Source of the DNA: Rhodococcoides fascians A44A | Lineage (GTDB): Bacteria; Actinomycetota; Actinomycetes; Mycobacteriales; Mycobacteriaceae | Length of the DNA stretch: 64,000 nucleotides | Reading direction: 5' to 3' | NCBI RefSeq assembly: GCF_000760735.1 | Contig: NZ_JMEX01000008.1 | Location: 590,018 to 654,017 of the forward strand | Shown here: positions 16,838 to 27,370 of the stretch, piece by piece | Position numbering within the stretch: position 1 is the first letter of the stretch | How the letters are laid out: every line of letters begins with the position of its first letter | Notes under the pieces: generated by a model | The model's database searches: none | The model's input: the letters and a program-made list of their open reading frames with translations, nothing else | Told to the model about the DNA's origin: nothing | Made by a program: the position numbers and the translations under genes

Positions 16838-17779
16838 TTACGGGATCAACACGAACTTCCCGCGCGGGTGTTCGGCTTTCAATTCCTCGTGTGCCGTGGC
16901 CGCCTCCGCGAGAGGAAACGTCTTGGCGACTGTCACGATGAAATCGCCTGCACCGGCCGAGTTCACCAGGTCGAGTCGGGCTGCCTTGCGGCGCTTCGCA
17001 CTCTCCGGGTTGCCACCGCCCACGGAGGGGAACCCTTCCTCGGCCGCGCGGTCGAATGCGGCGATCGTGACGATGCGATCCTTGTCCGAGACGAGAGCAA
17101 GCGAGACGTCCACGGCCTCGTCGGTACCGACCGTGTCGATCGCGACATCGATTCCGTCGGGAGCGAGTTCCTGCACCCGCTCCAGCAATCCGTCACCGTA
17201 CTCGACGGGCTCGGCGCCCAGTTCACGCAGTGCGTCGTGGTTGACGGGCCGAGCGGTGCCGATGACCCGCGCGCCTCGTGCCTTGGCCTGTTGAACGACG
17301 ATCGACCCGACACCTCCCGCTGCGCCGTGTACCAGCACCGTGTCGCCCTCGGCGACCTTCGTGACCTCGAGGGCGTCGTACGACGTCCCGGCAACGACGA
17401 GCAGTCCTGCTGCGGCCTCCCAGCCGAGCGACGCAGGCTTGGGAAGCACAGCATCTGCCGGAACCAGCAGCTTCTCCGCGTACGCTCCCTTCGCCCCGGA
17501 GACGATGACCTCGTCGCCGACGGAGATCTGCCCGCCCGGACCACTGGTCGAATTGCCAACGGCGACAACGACACCGCTGGCCTCACTTCCGAGATGAAGT
17601 GGGAGAGTGGAGGGGTCCGAGCCGAACGCTCCGCTGTAGAGCTTGTAGTCGATCGGGTTCACGCCGATGGCCTTGACCTCGATCGAGACCTGGCCGGCCG
17701 CCGGGGCGGCCAAGGCCTCGTCGACGATGCGCACCACCTCGGGTCCACCGAATGCCGTTGCTACCGCTACTCGTGTCAT
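16838..17779 (-). CDS. NADP-dependent oxidoreductase, zinc-less quinone reductase type (MDR superfamily)
   Basis: A 313-residue medium-chain dehydrogenase/reductase. The N-terminal GroES-like half has AIGVNPIDYKLYSG; the nucleotide-binding half has the AAxGVGS motif (VHGAAGGVGSIVVQQAK). Zinc-binding cysteines are absent, as expected for quinone oxidoreductases of the QorA group. It reduces quinones, enones or other electrophiles with NADPH. A GAGGAG site lies before the ATG. It lies at the downstream end of the organosulfur block, 66 bp after the LLM gene, so it may be part of that unit or start its own. Confidence 0.9.
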   Translation of the reverse strand: MTRVAVATAFGGPEVVRIVDEALAAPAAGQVSIEVKAIGVNPIDYKLYSGAFGSDPSTLPLHLGSEASGVVVAVGNSTSGPGGQISVGDEVIVSGAKGAYAEKLLVPADAVLPKPASLGWEAAAGLLVVAGTSYDALEVTKVAEGDTVLVHGAAGGVGSIVVQQAKARGARVIGTARPVNHDALRELGAEPVEYGDGLLERVQELAPDGIDVAIDTVGTDEAVDVSLALVSDKDRIVTIAAFDRAAEEGFPSVGGGNPESAKRRKAARLDLVNSAGAGDFIVTVAKTFPLAEAATAHEELKAEHPRGKFVLIP

Positions 17780-17845
17780 TTAACTTTTCAACTCCTCGCT
17801 GTCACGGATTGTTCCTGGCCCACAACGATCATGCGCGTGGGGCCC

Positions 17846-18973
17846 CTACACGCGCAGCCGTGGCAGTCCCCATTCCTTCCCGAGCAGTTCGAAGGACCGC
17901 AGCCGGTCTCCGTGTCCATGCGTCGCGGTGGTCACGACGAGTTCGTTGGCTCCCGTGGCTCGTTGCAGACCGTCGAGCTTCTCCGCCACCGTGACGGCGG
18001 AGCCGACGAACTGAGTGGCGACTCGGTCCGACACCAACTCCGCCTGCTCCGGGGTCAGCGGCGCCGCAGTCTTGGGATCCGGATACGCAATGGCACCGTG
18101 TCCACTACGGATGCTGTGGACCCACTGGCCGAACGACGAGGCCAGGTACTGCGCGTCCGCATCCGTGTCCGCTACGACGACGTCCGCCGACACGACGACG
18201 TACGGCTCCTTCACGGTGTCCGAGGGCACGAACGCCGCACGGTAGGCCTCGACGGCGTCGAGCGTCGTACCGGGACTGACATGGTAGTTGGCGACGAAGG
18301 GCAATCCTCGTGCTCCGGCGACCTGTGCGCTCTGGCCACCGCTGCTACCGAAGAGCCAAACTTCGACCTGCGCACCGAGTCCGGGTGTGGCCGTCAGTTC
18401 CACACCACCGGACGTGGAGAATCGCCCACCGAGGAAGTCGAGGACGTCCTGCAGTTGGGTGTCGAAATCCGGGGCGACTGCATGTGGTTGCTGCAGCACC
18501 TCACCCGATGCGAGCACCCGCTCGGAGAGAACGAGCTTGCCGGAACGGAACGGCTTCGGGAACAGAATGCCGTCGACGACCCGTTCCTCGTGCTCGGGCT
18601 CCGGAACGTCCTTACCCGCCAGCGCTTCCTGCCTGCGCTGACCCGATCGTCCGATACCCAGGTCGATACGACCGGGATACACGGCGTCGACGGTGCCGAA
18701 CGATTCCACGACCGACGCAGCCGTGTGATGACCGATCTGTACGGCCGCCGACCCGACGCGAATCCTGTTGGTGGCGGCCGCGATCAACCCGACGAGCACG
18801 GCCGGGGACGAACTGGCGGCCGCGACGAAGTGATGCTCGGCGACCCAGTAGCGCTCGTACCCCCATTCCTCTGCCTGACGCGCCAGGTCGAGAGTGTTGC
18901 GCAATGCCTCGGCGGCGGTGGAACCTTCGCTGATCGGCGACAGATCCAGTACCGACAGCGGAACCCTACTCAC
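17846..18973 (-). CDS. LLM-class oxidoreductase, luciferase-like (MsnO8-like group)
   Basis: A 375-residue flavin-dependent oxidoreductase. The GTG at 18973 overlaps the DUF1684 stop (GTGA). Motifs are PLSVLDLSPI, GYERYWVAEHHFVAAASSSPAVLVG, RIRVGSAAVQIGHHT and GRIDLGIGRSG, typical of the group with an N-terminal LSVLDL and a conserved AEHH. These proteins bind FMN or F420-like flavins. It is the last of four catabolic genes following the peptide-type importer at 22254-27370. Its exact substrate is unknown. Confidence 0.88.
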   Translation of the reverse strand: MSRVPLSVLDLSPISEGSTAAEALRNTLDLARQAEEWGYERYWVAEHHFVAAASSSPAVLVGLIAAATNRIRVGSAAVQIGHHTAASVVESFGTVDAVYPGRIDLGIGRSGQRRQEALAGKDVPEPEHEERVVDGILFPKPFRSGKLVLSERVLASGEVLQQPHAVAPDFDTQLQDVLDFLGGRFSTSGGVELTATPGLGAQVEVWLFGSSGGQSAQVAGARGLPFVANYHVSPGTTLDAVEAYRAAFVPSDTVKEPYVVVSADVVVADTDADAQYLASSFGQWVHSIRSGHGAIAYPDPKTAAPLTPEQAELVSDRVATQFVGSAVTVAEKLDGLQRATGANELVVTTATHGHGDRLRSFELLGKEWGLPRLRV

Positions 18974-19743
18974 GACGCGCTGCCGAACGGACGCGGATTC
19001 TTCTCGCCCGCCTCGACCGCAACGGCGAGCTTGTTCTCCGCCGGCGCCACGGGGCACGTCGCGTAATCGGTGAACGAGCACGGCAGGTTCGACGCACGGT
19101 TGAAGTCCAGGATCACCTCGCCGCTGTCGGTCGGATCGGTCACGACGAGCGTCCTCGCGGCCGGGTACGTCGTCACACCCGACGTCGCATCGGTGAACAT
19201 CACCCGCAGCCCACCGTCCTTGCCGCCGAAAGCTACGAACTGCTGCTTGTCTCCGCCCAGTTCGAAGTCGATGACACCGACCGCGGCGTGGTGGTGCTCC
19301 AGTCCCTCGACGACGGCACCGGTGGTGACGATCTTCGCCTCGGGATACGGCGTGAACGTGCCAGTGACACTCCACTTCTCGTCGGGATCGTAGGTCGGAA
19401 TTCCGGAGAATTCCTGAAGGTGGGGTGATGCGGGGTCGTGCACTCGCAGCGCCACCGAACCGGTACGACGGATGACCTCGATGCGTCGGTCACCGTCCTC
19501 GACCAGAATGCCCGGTGCGCCCTCGACCGGTTCGAGCGTGGTGACCGACAATCCGTCGACATGAACGACATCCTCGTCGGCGCGCCAGCGGCCGGGAAGA
19601 TCTCCGACGGTCTCGAATTCGTCCGTCAGCCAGTACAGCCCGGTGAGCGACACCCATCCGAGTGGGTCGCTGTAGTAACTCTCACGCTCGCTGTGCCACT
19701 GGTTCCACGATGCTTCGAACGTCTCGTTCACGGTGGCGGTCAT
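18970..19743 (-). CDS. DUF1684 protein
   Basis: A 257-residue protein of the DUF1684 family, recognised by W-x-x-W-H near the start (SWNQWHSERE), LGWVSLTGLYWL, and the C-terminal block DFNRASNLPCSFTDYATCPVAPAENKLAVAVEAGEK, quoted here in parts: NRASNLPCSFTDYATCPVAP and ENKLAVAVEAGEK. It has no signal peptide or membrane segment. The gene overlaps LLM genes on both sides by 4 bp, so its product must be needed with them in equal amounts. The function of DUF1684 is not known; this context points to a role in organosulfur breakdown. Confidence 0.88.
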   Translation of the reverse strand: MTATVNETFEASWNQWHSERESYYSDPLGWVSLTGLYWLTDEFETVGDLPGRWRADEDVVHVDGLSVTTLEPVEGAPGILVEDGDRRIEVIRRTGSVALRVHDPASPHLQEFSGIPTYDPDEKWSVTGTFTPYPEAKIVTTGAVVEGLEHHHAAVGVIDFELGGDKQQFVAFGGKDGGLRVMFTDATSGVTTYPAARTLVVTDPTDSGEVILDFNRASNLPCSFTDYATCPVAPAENKLAVAVEAGEKNPRPFGSAS

Positions 19744-21119
19744 GATGCTCGCACTCCTTCTCGCTCGGTGTCCGGATGGTTCAGCGCGGCGGAATCGGAT
19801 CCGAAGAGGTGGCTGCGCAGCGTCGTACCGGAGTATTCGGTACGGAAGCTGCCGCGGTCCTGCAGAATCGGAACCACCTTGTCCACGAACTCGTCCAGCC
19901 CCGCCGGGGTGATGTGCGGGACGAGGATGAACCCGTCGCTCGCGTCGTTCTGTACGTAACTGTCGATCTCCTCGGCCACCTGTGCAGGCGTGCCGACGAA
20001 CTGCTGACGCGTGGTGACCTCGATGATCAGTTCGCGGATGCTCAGACCCTTCGACTCGGCCCGCTCACGCCAGTCGCGCGCAACCTGCACCGGATCGGCG
20101 TGGCGGACCCGGCCTCGGGTGATGTTGACGTCGTCCGTCGGGTCTTCGTCGGGAAGAGGACCGTCGGGATCGTATTCCGACAGGTCACGCCCCCACACCT
20201 GCTCCAGGAACGAAATCGCTGTCTGCGGCCCGACCTGCTGGTGGCGGATGGCGTCGGCTCGCTCCTCCGCGTCCTCGGCGGTGTCGCCGAGGACGAACGT
20301 CGCGGCGGGAAGGACCTTCAGATCGTCACGCTCCCGGCCGTACTTCGCCAGCCTGCCCTTGACGTCGGAGTAGAACGCCTGCCCCGCCTCGAGCGTGCCG
20401 TGGACGGTGAAGATGGCGTCGGCCTTCGCGGCACCGAACTCGCGTCCCTCGTCGGAATCGCCCGCCTGCAGAAGCACCGGGTGACCCTGCGGGCTACGTG
20501 GCACCGTGAACGCCGCATCGATGTCGAACTGCGGTCCGGTGTGGCGGACCTGTGCGATGTGCTCGCGACGTGCGAACACCCCGTTCTCTCGATCGACGAC
20601 GAGCGCGTCGGGTGACCAGCTGTCCCAGAGCTCTCGGGCCGTGTCGATGATCTCGCGAGCACGGACGTACCGATCCGCTCGGTCCAGATATCCACCGCGG
20701 CGGAAGTTCTCGCCGGTGAACGCATCCGACGAGGTCACCATGTTCCACGCCGCGCGGCCACCGGACAGGTGATCGAGCGTCGCGAACTGCTTCGCCAGCT
20801 CGAACGGCTCGTTGAACGTCGTGTTGATGGTGCCGGCCAGCCCGAGATGCGTGGTGACGGAGGCCAACGCGTTGAGCACGATCAACGTGTCGGGACGACC
20901 GACGACGTCCAGGTCGTGGATACGGCCTCGGTGCTCGCGCAGCCGCAACCCTTCGGCCAGGAAGAAGAAGTCGAACAACCCGCGCTCCGCGGTCTCCGCG
21001 AGGTGGACGAACGAGTCGAACTCGATCTGGCTCTTCGATTCCGGGTCCTGCCACACCGTCGTGTTGTTGACACCCGGGAAGTGCGCTCCCAGATGGATTT
21101 GCTTCTTGATCGCGCTCAT
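19740..21119 (-). CDS. LLM-class monooxygenase, NtaA/SnaA/DszA family
   Basis: A 459-residue monooxygenase beginning IHLGAHFPGVNNTTVWQDP. It continues with FDFFFLAEGLRLREHRG, INTTFNEPFELAKQFATLDHLSGGRAAWNMVTS, ENFRRGGYL, LWDSWSPDALV and ASDGFILVPHITPAGLDEFVDKVVP. It is closely related to the enzyme at 30293-31684 (same FPGVNNTT / FFQGVNHTT opening and ENFRRGG block). It overlaps both neighbours by 4 bp. Together with the smaller LLM protein at 21116-22264 it forms a two-gene module that occurs twice in the window. Confidence 0.92.
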   Translation of the reverse strand: MSAIKKQIHLGAHFPGVNNTTVWQDPESKSQIEFDSFVHLAETAERGLFDFFFLAEGLRLREHRGRIHDLDVVGRPDTLIVLNALASVTTHLGLAGTINTTFNEPFELAKQFATLDHLSGGRAAWNMVTSSDAFTGENFRRGGYLDRADRYVRAREIIDTARELWDSWSPDALVVDRENGVFARREHIAQVRHTGPQFDIDAAFTVPRSPQGHPVLLQAGDSDEGREFGAAKADAIFTVHGTLEAGQAFYSDVKGRLAKYGRERDDLKVLPAATFVLGDTAEDAEERADAIRHQQVGPQTAISFLEQVWGRDLSEYDPDGPLPDEDPTDDVNITRGRVRHADPVQVARDWRERAESKGLSIRELIIEVTTRQQFVGTPAQVAEEIDSYVQNDASDGFILVPHITPAGLDEFVDKVVPILQDRGSFRTEYSGTTLRSHLFGSDSAALNHPDTEREGVRAS

Positions 21120-22264
21120 TTCGACGCTCCCTGTGCTGCCTGACGGCGTACTGCGTATCGGTTCTCCGGTCGTGCAAGGCCGAGCCTGCTGCGCAGCAGC
21201 GGACCGGGGCGCAGACGGGGCGTTGCACCATCGTGCCAGGCCAAGCCGGGTACGACATCGGTCGTGATGGCCTCGACCGACTGGGCGAGCGCCAACGGTC
21301 GCAGGGTCACGCCGTCGACGACGCCGGATGCGGCGAGGCCGTCGAGCAACTCCTGCAGTTCCGCGGCGTTCCCCCGGAAGCTCACCGAGTCCGGCACGTA
21401 CGGCGACCAGCTGTTCAGCTGATCGACGTCGGCCGCCGCGGTATCCGAGACGTGCACTTCGAGATCGAGCACCACGTGAACCTCGGCAGGGTCACGTCCC
21501 TCGGCCACGACGGCACGACGCACCCGCGCGGCCACGACGGCTGCGTCGTCGATCGTCGGCGCGGAGATTCGCGCGATGTCCGCGCGCTTGGCGGCAACGG
21601 CCGTGGACGGGTCGTCCTCGGCCCGGACGACGACGATCGGCTGCCCCTGCGGCGGGCGCGGCGTGATGGACGGGCCCTTCACCGAGAAGTAGTCGCCCTC
21701 GAAGTCGATGTAGTGCAGTTTGTCTCGGTCGATGAAGCGTCCGGTGGACGCGTCGCGAATCTCCGCGTCGTCCTCCCAGCTGTCCCACAACCGGGTGACG
21801 ACCTCGGCGGCGTCGTCGGCCTCATTCCAGAGTTCGTCGACGGTCTGCGGGCCCTTGCGCCCGAACAGCGTCGCTTCGTCGGCGTCCTGCGAGACAGCGA
21901 CTTCCCAGCCTGCGCGACCCGACGATGCGTAGTCGATGCTCGCGATCTGCTTCGACACGTGGAACGGCTCGGTGTGCGTGACGGTCACCGTCGGGACGAG
22001 GCCGATCGAGCGGGTGCCCGCGGCAGCCCGTGCGGCGATCGCCGCCGCCTCGATCCTGCCCAGTTCGACGCCATCACCGCTCTGAAGCGCGAATGCGTCG
22101 GGGAGGAACGCGATGTCGATCCCTGCGCGGTCGGCCGCCTCGATGTGATCGGTCCAGTACTGCGCGGTGAACAGTTCCTCGGCGCGAGAATCCTCCCGCC
22201 GCCAGGCATGCGGGTGAATTCCGGCTCCGCGCAGTTCGACGGCGATCAAGAACTTATCGGGCAC
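21116..22264 (-). CDS. LLM-class flavin-dependent oxidoreductase, small partner type
   Basis: A 382-residue LLM protein. The GTG at 22264 ([15 protein letters not shown]) fits the family; the longer frame from 22339 lies inside the ATPase gene and is unlikely. It has [64 protein letters not shown] and [18 protein letters not shown]. It is a paralogue of the product of 31686-32723. It overlaps the ATPase gene by 11 bp and the DszA-like gene by 4 bp. The constant pairing with a DszA-like enzyme suggests consecutive steps or a heteromeric enzyme. Confidence 0.88.
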   Translation of the reverse strand: MPDKFLIAVELRGAGIHPHAWRREDSRAEELFTAQYWTDHIEAADRAGIDIAFLPDAFALQSGDGVELGRIEAAAIAARAAAGTRSIGLVPTVTVTHTEPFHVSKQIASIDYASSGRAGWEVAVSQDADEATLFGRKGPQTVDELWNEADDAAEVVTRLWDSWEDDAEIRDASTGRFIDRDKLHYIDFEGDYFSVKGPSITPRPPQGQPIVVVRAEDDPSTAVAAKRADIARISAPTIDDAAVVAARVRRAVVAEGRDPAEVHVVLDLEVHVSDTAAADVDQLNSWSPYVPDSVSFRGNAAELQELLDGLAASGVVDGVTLRPLALAQSVEAITTDVVPGLAWHDGATPRLRPGPLLRSRLGLARPENRYAVRRQAAQGASK

Positions 22265-23897
22265 CTGCGGTCTCCTTGTCGTGACTTCTCGGGCGCGAGT
22301 TGCCGGGAATGGCCGCCAGCAACTCACGGGTGTACTCACGCTGTGGCGAATCGAATATCTGTGCCGTCGGCCCGTATTCGACGATCGTCCCGGATTGCAT
22401 CACCGCGACGGTGTCGCTGATCTGCCGCACGACGGCGAGGTCGTGCGAGATGAACAGGTAGCTCAGGTCCAGTCCGGTCTGCAACTCGTCGAGAAGGTCC
22501 AGAATCTGAGCCTGCACCGAGACGTCGAGTGCGGACACCGGTTCGTCCAGAACCACCAGGTCCGGCCTGAGTGCCAGCGCTCGCGCGATCGCAACGCGCT
22601 GGCGTTGCCCGCCGGACAGTTCCGCGGGTTTGCGCCGGGAGTAGTCGGCAGGCAACGCGACTCGATTCAACAGCTCCGCGGTCCGCGCCGAACGCTCGGC
22701 ACTCGTCCCGACCTTGAACGCGTCGAGTGGTTCCTCGATGATCTGCTCGACGGTCAGTTTCGGGTTGAGCGAGGCGTAGGGGTTCTGGTACACGATCTGA
22801 ACGCGTCGGCGAAGATCACGAAGCCGCGAGCCACGCAAGCCCGTCACCTCGGTCCCGTCGAACTCGACGCGCCCGGACGTCGGCTTCTCCAACCCGATGG
22901 TGATGCGCGCCAACGTCGACTTGCCGGATCCGGACTCCCCCACGAGCGACAGTGTCCGCCCACGTTCGACCGTCAACGACGCAGCCTTCACCGCATCGAG
23001 GTGCACACCGCCTTTCGGGTCGTTCCGCAGGCTCCACTCCTGCCGTCCGATTCGGAACGTCTTGGACACCTCGGTGGCCGTCAGAATCGGTGTCGTCGAC
23101 GGCCTGGCCGGCCGCAGTGCCGTCCCCAGGCTGGGTGCGGCTGCCAGCAGCGACCTCGTGTACTCGTGCTTCGGGTTCGCGAGAACTTCGGAGGTACGCC
23201 CGGTCTCGACGATTTCACCGTTGCTCATGACGACGAGCCGGTCGGCGCGGTCGGCAGCGACCCCGAGGTCGTGCGTGATGAGCAGAACGGCCGTCCCCGT
23301 CTCGGCGATACGGGCGTCCAGGTGGTCGAGGATGCGGCGCTGCACGGTGACGTCGAGCGCGGACGTGGGCTCGTCGGCGATCACGAGCTCGGGCGTGCAT
23401 GCCAGTGCGATGCCGATGAGAACGCGTTGACGCTGACCGCCCGAGAGATCCTGCGGGTACTGCTGGGCCCGCACCTCGGGGTTGTCGATCCCGGCCTCGG
23501 TGAGGATCCTGATCGCTTCGAGCTTCGCCGACCGCTTGGTGGCCAGCCCGTGCACGCGGAGCACCTCGGCCACCTGCTCACCGACTCGGATGACCGGGTT
23601 GAGCGACGTCGTCGGGTCCTGGGGAACCAGACCGATGTGAGCCCCGCGCAGGCGGTCCAGCACCTTCTCGGAGGCATCGTCGATCCGCTTGCCGTCGAAG
23701 CGGACTTCGCCGGACGTGATGCGACCCGCGCCGGGAAGCAGACCGATGATCGCGTGTGCCGTCGTCGATTTGCCCGATCCGGACTCACCCACCACCGCCA
23801 CCACTTCGCCGCGCTCGACTGTCAGCGACACTCCTCGGACCGCGGCACCGTTGCCGTAGGCCACCTGGAGGTTCTCGACTTCCAGAATGGGGCTCAT
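22254..23897 (-). CDS. ABC transporter ATPase, fused DppD-DppF double-domain
   Basis: A 547-residue ATPase with two nucleotide-binding domains. Walker A GESGSGKS motifs are near residues 37 and 320, both signatures are LSGGQRQR, and Walker B regions are [12 protein letters not shown] and [12 protein letters not shown]. The ATG at 23897 ([12 protein letters not shown]) overlaps the upstream permease stop by 4 bp; a longer frame reaching 24176 is antisense noise. It energises the importer formed with 23894-27370. Confidence 0.93.
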   Translation of the reverse strand: MSPILEVENLQVAYGNGAAVRGVSLTVERGEVVAVVGESGSGKSTTAHAIIGLLPGAGRITSGEVRFDGKRIDDASEKVLDRLRGAHIGLVPQDPTTSLNPVIRVGEQVAEVLRVHGLATKRSAKLEAIRILTEAGIDNPEVRAQQYPQDLSGGQRQRVLIGIALACTPELVIADEPTSALDVTVQRRILDHLDARIAETGTAVLLITHDLGVAADRADRLVVMSNGEIVETGRTSEVLANPKHEYTRSLLAAAPSLGTALRPARPSTTPILTATEVSKTFRIGRQEWSLRNDPKGGVHLDAVKAASLTVERGRTLSLVGESGSGKSTLARITIGLEKPTSGRVEFDGTEVTGLRGSRLRDLRRRVQIVYQNPYASLNPKLTVEQIIEEPLDAFKVGTSAERSARTAELLNRVALPADYSRRKPAELSGGQRQRVAIARALALRPDLVVLDEPVSALDVSVQAQILDLLDELQTGLDLSYLFISHDLAVVRQISDTVAVMQSGTIVEYGPTAQIFDSPQREYTRELLAAIPGNSRPRSHDKETAGAR

Positions 23898-24784
23898 CGT
23901 GTGCCTCCCTCGATTGCGTGGCCGACGCGGTGCGCCGACAGGACGACGGCCACGATCACCAGGCCGGGCAGTGTGGTCATCCACCATGCGGTGGCCAGGA
24001 AACTCCGGCCCTCGGAGATCAACGATCCCCACTCGGGTGTCGGTGGAACAGCGCCGAATCCGAGGAAACTGAGGGCGGACACCGCCAGCACCGCCTGGCC
24101 GAATTCCACTGCGGCAAGGGCGATGACCGGTCCGTAGGAGTTGCGGAGAATGTGGCGCCCGAACACGTCGTACCACCGGACGCCGGAGGCGTAGGCGGCT
24201 TCGACGTACAGCGACTGCCGCACCCGCAGCACTTCGGAGCGCATGACGCGCGCGAAGTTCGCGACGAGGGAGACACCGACAGCGATGGCGACGTTGCGTG
24301 TACCGAACCCGAGCGCCGTGACCAGCGCCAGCGAGAGCAGAAGTGCGGGAATCGACAGCAGCACGTCGACGATGCGCATCAGGATCGCGTCGACGACGCC
24401 GCCGACGGCGCCTGCGAGCAGACCGATCAGCGATCCGGCCACGAGTGCAATCGCGACCGCGAACAACGTTGCGGTGAGCGACAACCCGGCACCGTGGACG
24501 ACGCGGGTGTAGAGGTCACGTCCGATGTTGTCGGTTCCGAACCAGTGCGCCGCGCTCGGCCCTTGCAATTTGTCCGCAGGCGTTCCCTTCAGAGGGTCCC
24601 CACTGGCGAAGAGCGAGGGAAACAATGCGAAGCCGACGGCGAGAACCAGTACGACGACCGACAGCGCTAGCCAGATGTTCTTCACCAGTGACCGCACACG
24701 CGGTCTACGACGAACAGGGTTCGGCTTCGGGACGACGGGTTCAGCGGTGGCGACCGTCTCGACGCGGGTCAGGATGTCAGACAT
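23894..24784 (-). CDS. ABC transporter permease, DppC/OppC type
   Basis: A 296-residue permease with a basic N-terminal tail ([11 protein letters not shown]), one helix, then [20 protein letters not shown], the EAA loop [20 protein letters not shown] and [18 protein letters not shown]. These are standard DppC features. The ATG at 24784 overlaps the DppB gene by 8 bp. Confidence 0.92.
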   Translation of the reverse strand: MSDILTRVETVATAEPVVPKPNPVRRRPRVRSLVKNIWLALSVVVLVLAVGFALFPSLFASGDPLKGTPADKLQGPSAAHWFGTDNIGRDLYTRVVHGAGLSLTATLFAVAIALVAGSLIGLLAGAVGGVVDAILMRIVDVLLSIPALLLSLALVTALGFGTRNVAIAVGVSLVANFARVMRSEVLRVRQSLYVEAAYASGVRWYDVFGRHILRNSYGPVIALAAVEFGQAVLAVSALSFLGFGAVPPTPEWGSLISEGRSFLATAWWMTTLPGLVIVAVVLSAHRVGHAIEGGTR

Positions 24785-25751
24785 GTGCCTTCTCCTTCGC
24801 GGGAGCGGACTGCTTGTACTCGGACACGATCCGAGGGTCTATCAACGGATAGAACAGGTCGACCAGCAGGTTGACCAGAACGAACACCAGCGACGTCAGA
24901 ACGACGATGCCCTGCACCACGGGAATGTCCTGCGCCAGAACGGACGTCTGAGTCAACCTGCCGACACCGGCCCTGGAGAAGACCGTCTCCACGACGACCG
25001 ATCCGGCGAGCAGGTTGCCGACGAGTACACCGGCGATGGTGAAGGCCGGAATCGAGGACAGCCGCACGACGTGCTTGGTCTGTACTCGCAGACGTGACAC
25101 TCCCTTGGCACGGGCAGATTCGACGAACGGTTGCTTCCACGTCGTGGTCATCGACGTGGCGAGAACCTGAGCGATCACGGCACCCGTCGGCAACGCGAGC
25201 GTGATCGCAGGCAGCACGAGCGACGACGCTCCCTGGTCACCGAACGCGGGGAAGATCCTGAGTTGGAACGAGAACACCTGCAGCAGAAGCAGCCCGACCC
25301 AGAAGGTCGGCACCGCAACGCCCAACGGCGGGATGGAGAACAGAAGGGTACGCAGCCACTGGACACGCGTGTAGGTGGCCAGGAAGGCAACCGATCCGCC
25401 GAAGATCAGCGACAGCACCAGCGCGGTCGTCGCCAACGCCAGGGTGCTCGGCAGTGCGTCGAGGATGGCCGTCGTGACCTTCTGACCGGTGGCGATGGAA
25501 AACCCGAAGTCACCTCGCACTGCACCGCTCAGAGAGTTCCAGTACTGCACCCACACCGGCTGATCCAGTCCGTATCGCGCCTGCAACTCGGCGATGGCCG
25601 CCGCGTCGACGGGCGTACCGGACCCCGCCGAGTCGGCGGCGATGCTGACGGGGTCCGACGGCAGGAGGAACAGCACGATGAACGAGATCGTGAACGCCGC
25701 CCAGAGAACGAGGACGGCCTGCACGACGCGCAGTGCGAGATAACGAATCAT
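24777..25751 (-). CDS. ABC transporter permease, DppB/OppB type
   Basis: A 324-residue permease; MIRYLALRVVQAVLVLW is a normal DppB start, so I place the ATG at 25751, 2 bp after the binding-protein stop. Further marks are LPSDPVSIAAD, YGLDQPVWVQYW, the EAA loop ARAKGVSRLRVQTKHVVR and the C-terminal VNLLVDLFYPLIDPRIV. Confidence 0.92.
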   Translation of the reverse strand: MIRYLALRVVQAVLVLWAAFTISFIVLFLLPSDPVSIAADSAGSGTPVDAAAIAELQARYGLDQPVWVQYWNSLSGAVRGDFGFSIATGQKVTTAILDALPSTLALATTALVLSLIFGGSVAFLATYTRVQWLRTLLFSIPPLGVAVPTFWVGLLLLQVFSFQLRIFPAFGDQGASSLVLPAITLALPTGAVIAQVLATSMTTTWKQPFVESARAKGVSRLRVQTKHVVRLSSIPAFTIAGVLVGNLLAGSVVVETVFSRAGVGRLTQTSVLAQDIPVVQGIVVLTSLVFVLVNLLVDLFYPLIDPRIVSEYKQSAPAKEKAHV

Positions 25752-25753
25752 GG

Positions 25754-27370
25754 TTATTGTCCGCTCAGCCAGGTGTCGAAGAACTGCAGCCGGGCCGACG
25801 CCTCGAACTTCAGGTCCTGCACGTTCGGTCCGGCACCGATGGCCTGCGACAGTTCGATCGTCGGAATCCACAGTCCGTTGTCGAGAACCTGCTGCTGCGC
25901 GGTAGCGATGATCTCGTTCCTGGCAGCGGTGTCGGTGGTGGCCAACTCCTCGTCGAGCGAGGCGTCGAGGTCGGGAATCGGTCCGCGGGCGTTGAGGTTT
26001 CGCCCGTCCACGGCGAAGGACGTACGCAGGATGTCGCCGTCGGCGCGGGTGCTGTTGTAGTACGTCGAGTCGTAGTCCTTCGTCCCCTGACGCGCCGTGG
26101 CCTCGGAATTGGAAACGAGCTCGAGCTGCAGATCCACTCCGACGTCGCGAAGCTGCTGCTGCGTCAGTTCGAGGATCGCCTGATTACCGGCGAACACCGC
26201 GCTGAACATGACCTTGAACGAGAGCTTCTGGCCGTCCTTCTCGCGGATTCCGTCGGCACCGGGCACCCAGCCTGCTGCGTCGAGAATCGATTTCGCCTTC
26301 TCCGGGTCGTACGTGACGTCCGCCAACTCCGTGTAACCGGGGGTCTTGCTGGCCAGCGTGCTCGTCGCGACCTTGAAGTCGGGTCCGAGAATGGTGTCGA
26401 TCAGTTCCTGACGGTTGATCGCCGGCACCAGCGCCTTACGGACCTCAGGATCCTGCAGCACCCCGCGAGTGACGTTGGGTTGGAAGCCGAACGGTGTGCC
26501 CGGGTTGGACGTCGTCAGAATCTGCCCTCCGGTGGCCTCGATCTGCGGCGCGTCCTGAGGAAGCGCGTCGGAGATGGCGTCGAGCTGGTTGGAGGACAAG
26601 CTGCCGGTACGCACACCCGACTCGGGTACGACGGTGAACTCGATCGTGTCGAGGTATGCCTCGCCCTCGTGTCCGAACACGTCCGAGCCCCAGTCGTACC
26701 CGGTGCGCTTGGCCAACGTGACCGACTTGTCCTGCTGATAATCGGCGTAGGTGAACGGCCCGCTGCCGACGTTGGAGCCGTCGCACCGTTCCTCGGCAGG
26801 CTTGGCGACGGTGGACAGCGCCTGAAGGCCCAACTGCGCCGTCGACGTCGCCTGCAGGAACTGTGCGTTCGGGCCGTCGAAGTCGACCTGCGCAGTGAGC
26901 GGGTCGACGACGGTGGTGCCCTGGTAACCCGACAGGTAGCTACCACCGAGCGGCGACTTGGCCGTGGTCAGGATGTTCACGATCGAGTCGAAATTGGCCT
27001 TCACCGCCTCCGCGTCGACCGGTGTGCCGTCGCTGAAGGTGACACCGTCCTTCAGCTTGAACGTGAACGACGACGCGTCGGGTGCCACCTCCCAGCTCTC
27101 CGCGAGCCACGGAGTGATCTCCCCCGTCTCCGAATCCTGATCCGTCAGCGAGTCGACGACTTGCCTGACGACGTAGATGGTCTGGTTGGTCCCGGACTGA
27201 GCGGGGTCCGAGCAGGTGGGAGCACCCGACAATCCGTAGCGCAGAGTGCCGCCGGCAGTGGGCTCTCCGGCATCGGCCGAGGTGGTTGCCCCGCCACCTC
27301 CGCAGGCTGTGAGCACGACACTCAGGGCAGCGACAGCGCTGACACCTGCAAAAACGGAACGTGAAGACAC
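25754..27370 (-). CDS. ABC transporter substrate-binding lipoprotein, family 5
   Basis: A 538-residue binding protein. I start it at GTG 27370, which gives a signal VSSRSVFAGV...VVLTAC with lipobox Cys23 and has CCGGAG upstream; the frame can be extended to 27502, but that part overlaps the leader peptide in another frame and is arginine-rich. Family 5 motifs are GGTLRYGLSGAPTCSDPAQ, LTDQDSETGEITPWLAESWE and DGVTFSDGTPVDAEAVKANFD. It is first in the operon running to 17846 and is preceded by an S-box element and a Cys leader peptide, so it is probably expressed when SAM and cysteine are scarce. Confidence 0.92.
   Translation of the reverse strand: MSSRSVFAGVSAVAALSVVLTACGGGGATTSADAGEPTAGGTLRYGLSGAPTCSDPAQSGTNQTIYVVRQVVDSLTDQDSETGEITPWLAESWEVAPDASSFTFKLKDGVTFSDGTPVDAEAVKANFDSIVNILTTAKSPLGGSYLSGYQGTTVVDPLTAQVDFDGPNAQFLQATSTAQLGLQALSTVAKPAEERCDGSNVGSGPFTYADYQQDKSVTLAKRTGYDWGSDVFGHEGEAYLDTIEFTVVPESGVRTGSLSSNQLDAISDALPQDAPQIEATGGQILTTSNPGTPFGFQPNVTRGVLQDPEVRKALVPAINRQELIDTILGPDFKVATSTLASKTPGYTELADVTYDPEKAKSILDAAGWVPGADGIREKDGQKLSFKVMFSAVFAGNQAILELTQQQLRDVGVDLQLELVSNSEATARQGTKDYDSTYYNSTRADGDILRTSFAVDGRNLNARGPIPDLDASLDEELATTDTAARNEIIATAQQQVLDNGLWIPTIELSQAIGAGPNVQDLKFEASARLQFFDTWLSGQ

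Noticed and set aside
18960-18975. Third copy of the GTGAGTA hairpin at 18.97 kb
   Set aside because: GTGAGTAGG occurs here at an LLM start codon, but there is no inverted partner, so it is only a chance match.
16427-19066. 879-codon open frame on the plus strand
   Set aside because: It is antisense to the SMR pair, the quinone-reductase-like gene and an LLM gene, all with clear motifs. Its translation is rich in Arg, Gly and Asp without any recognisable domain; such shadows are normal in high-GC DNA.
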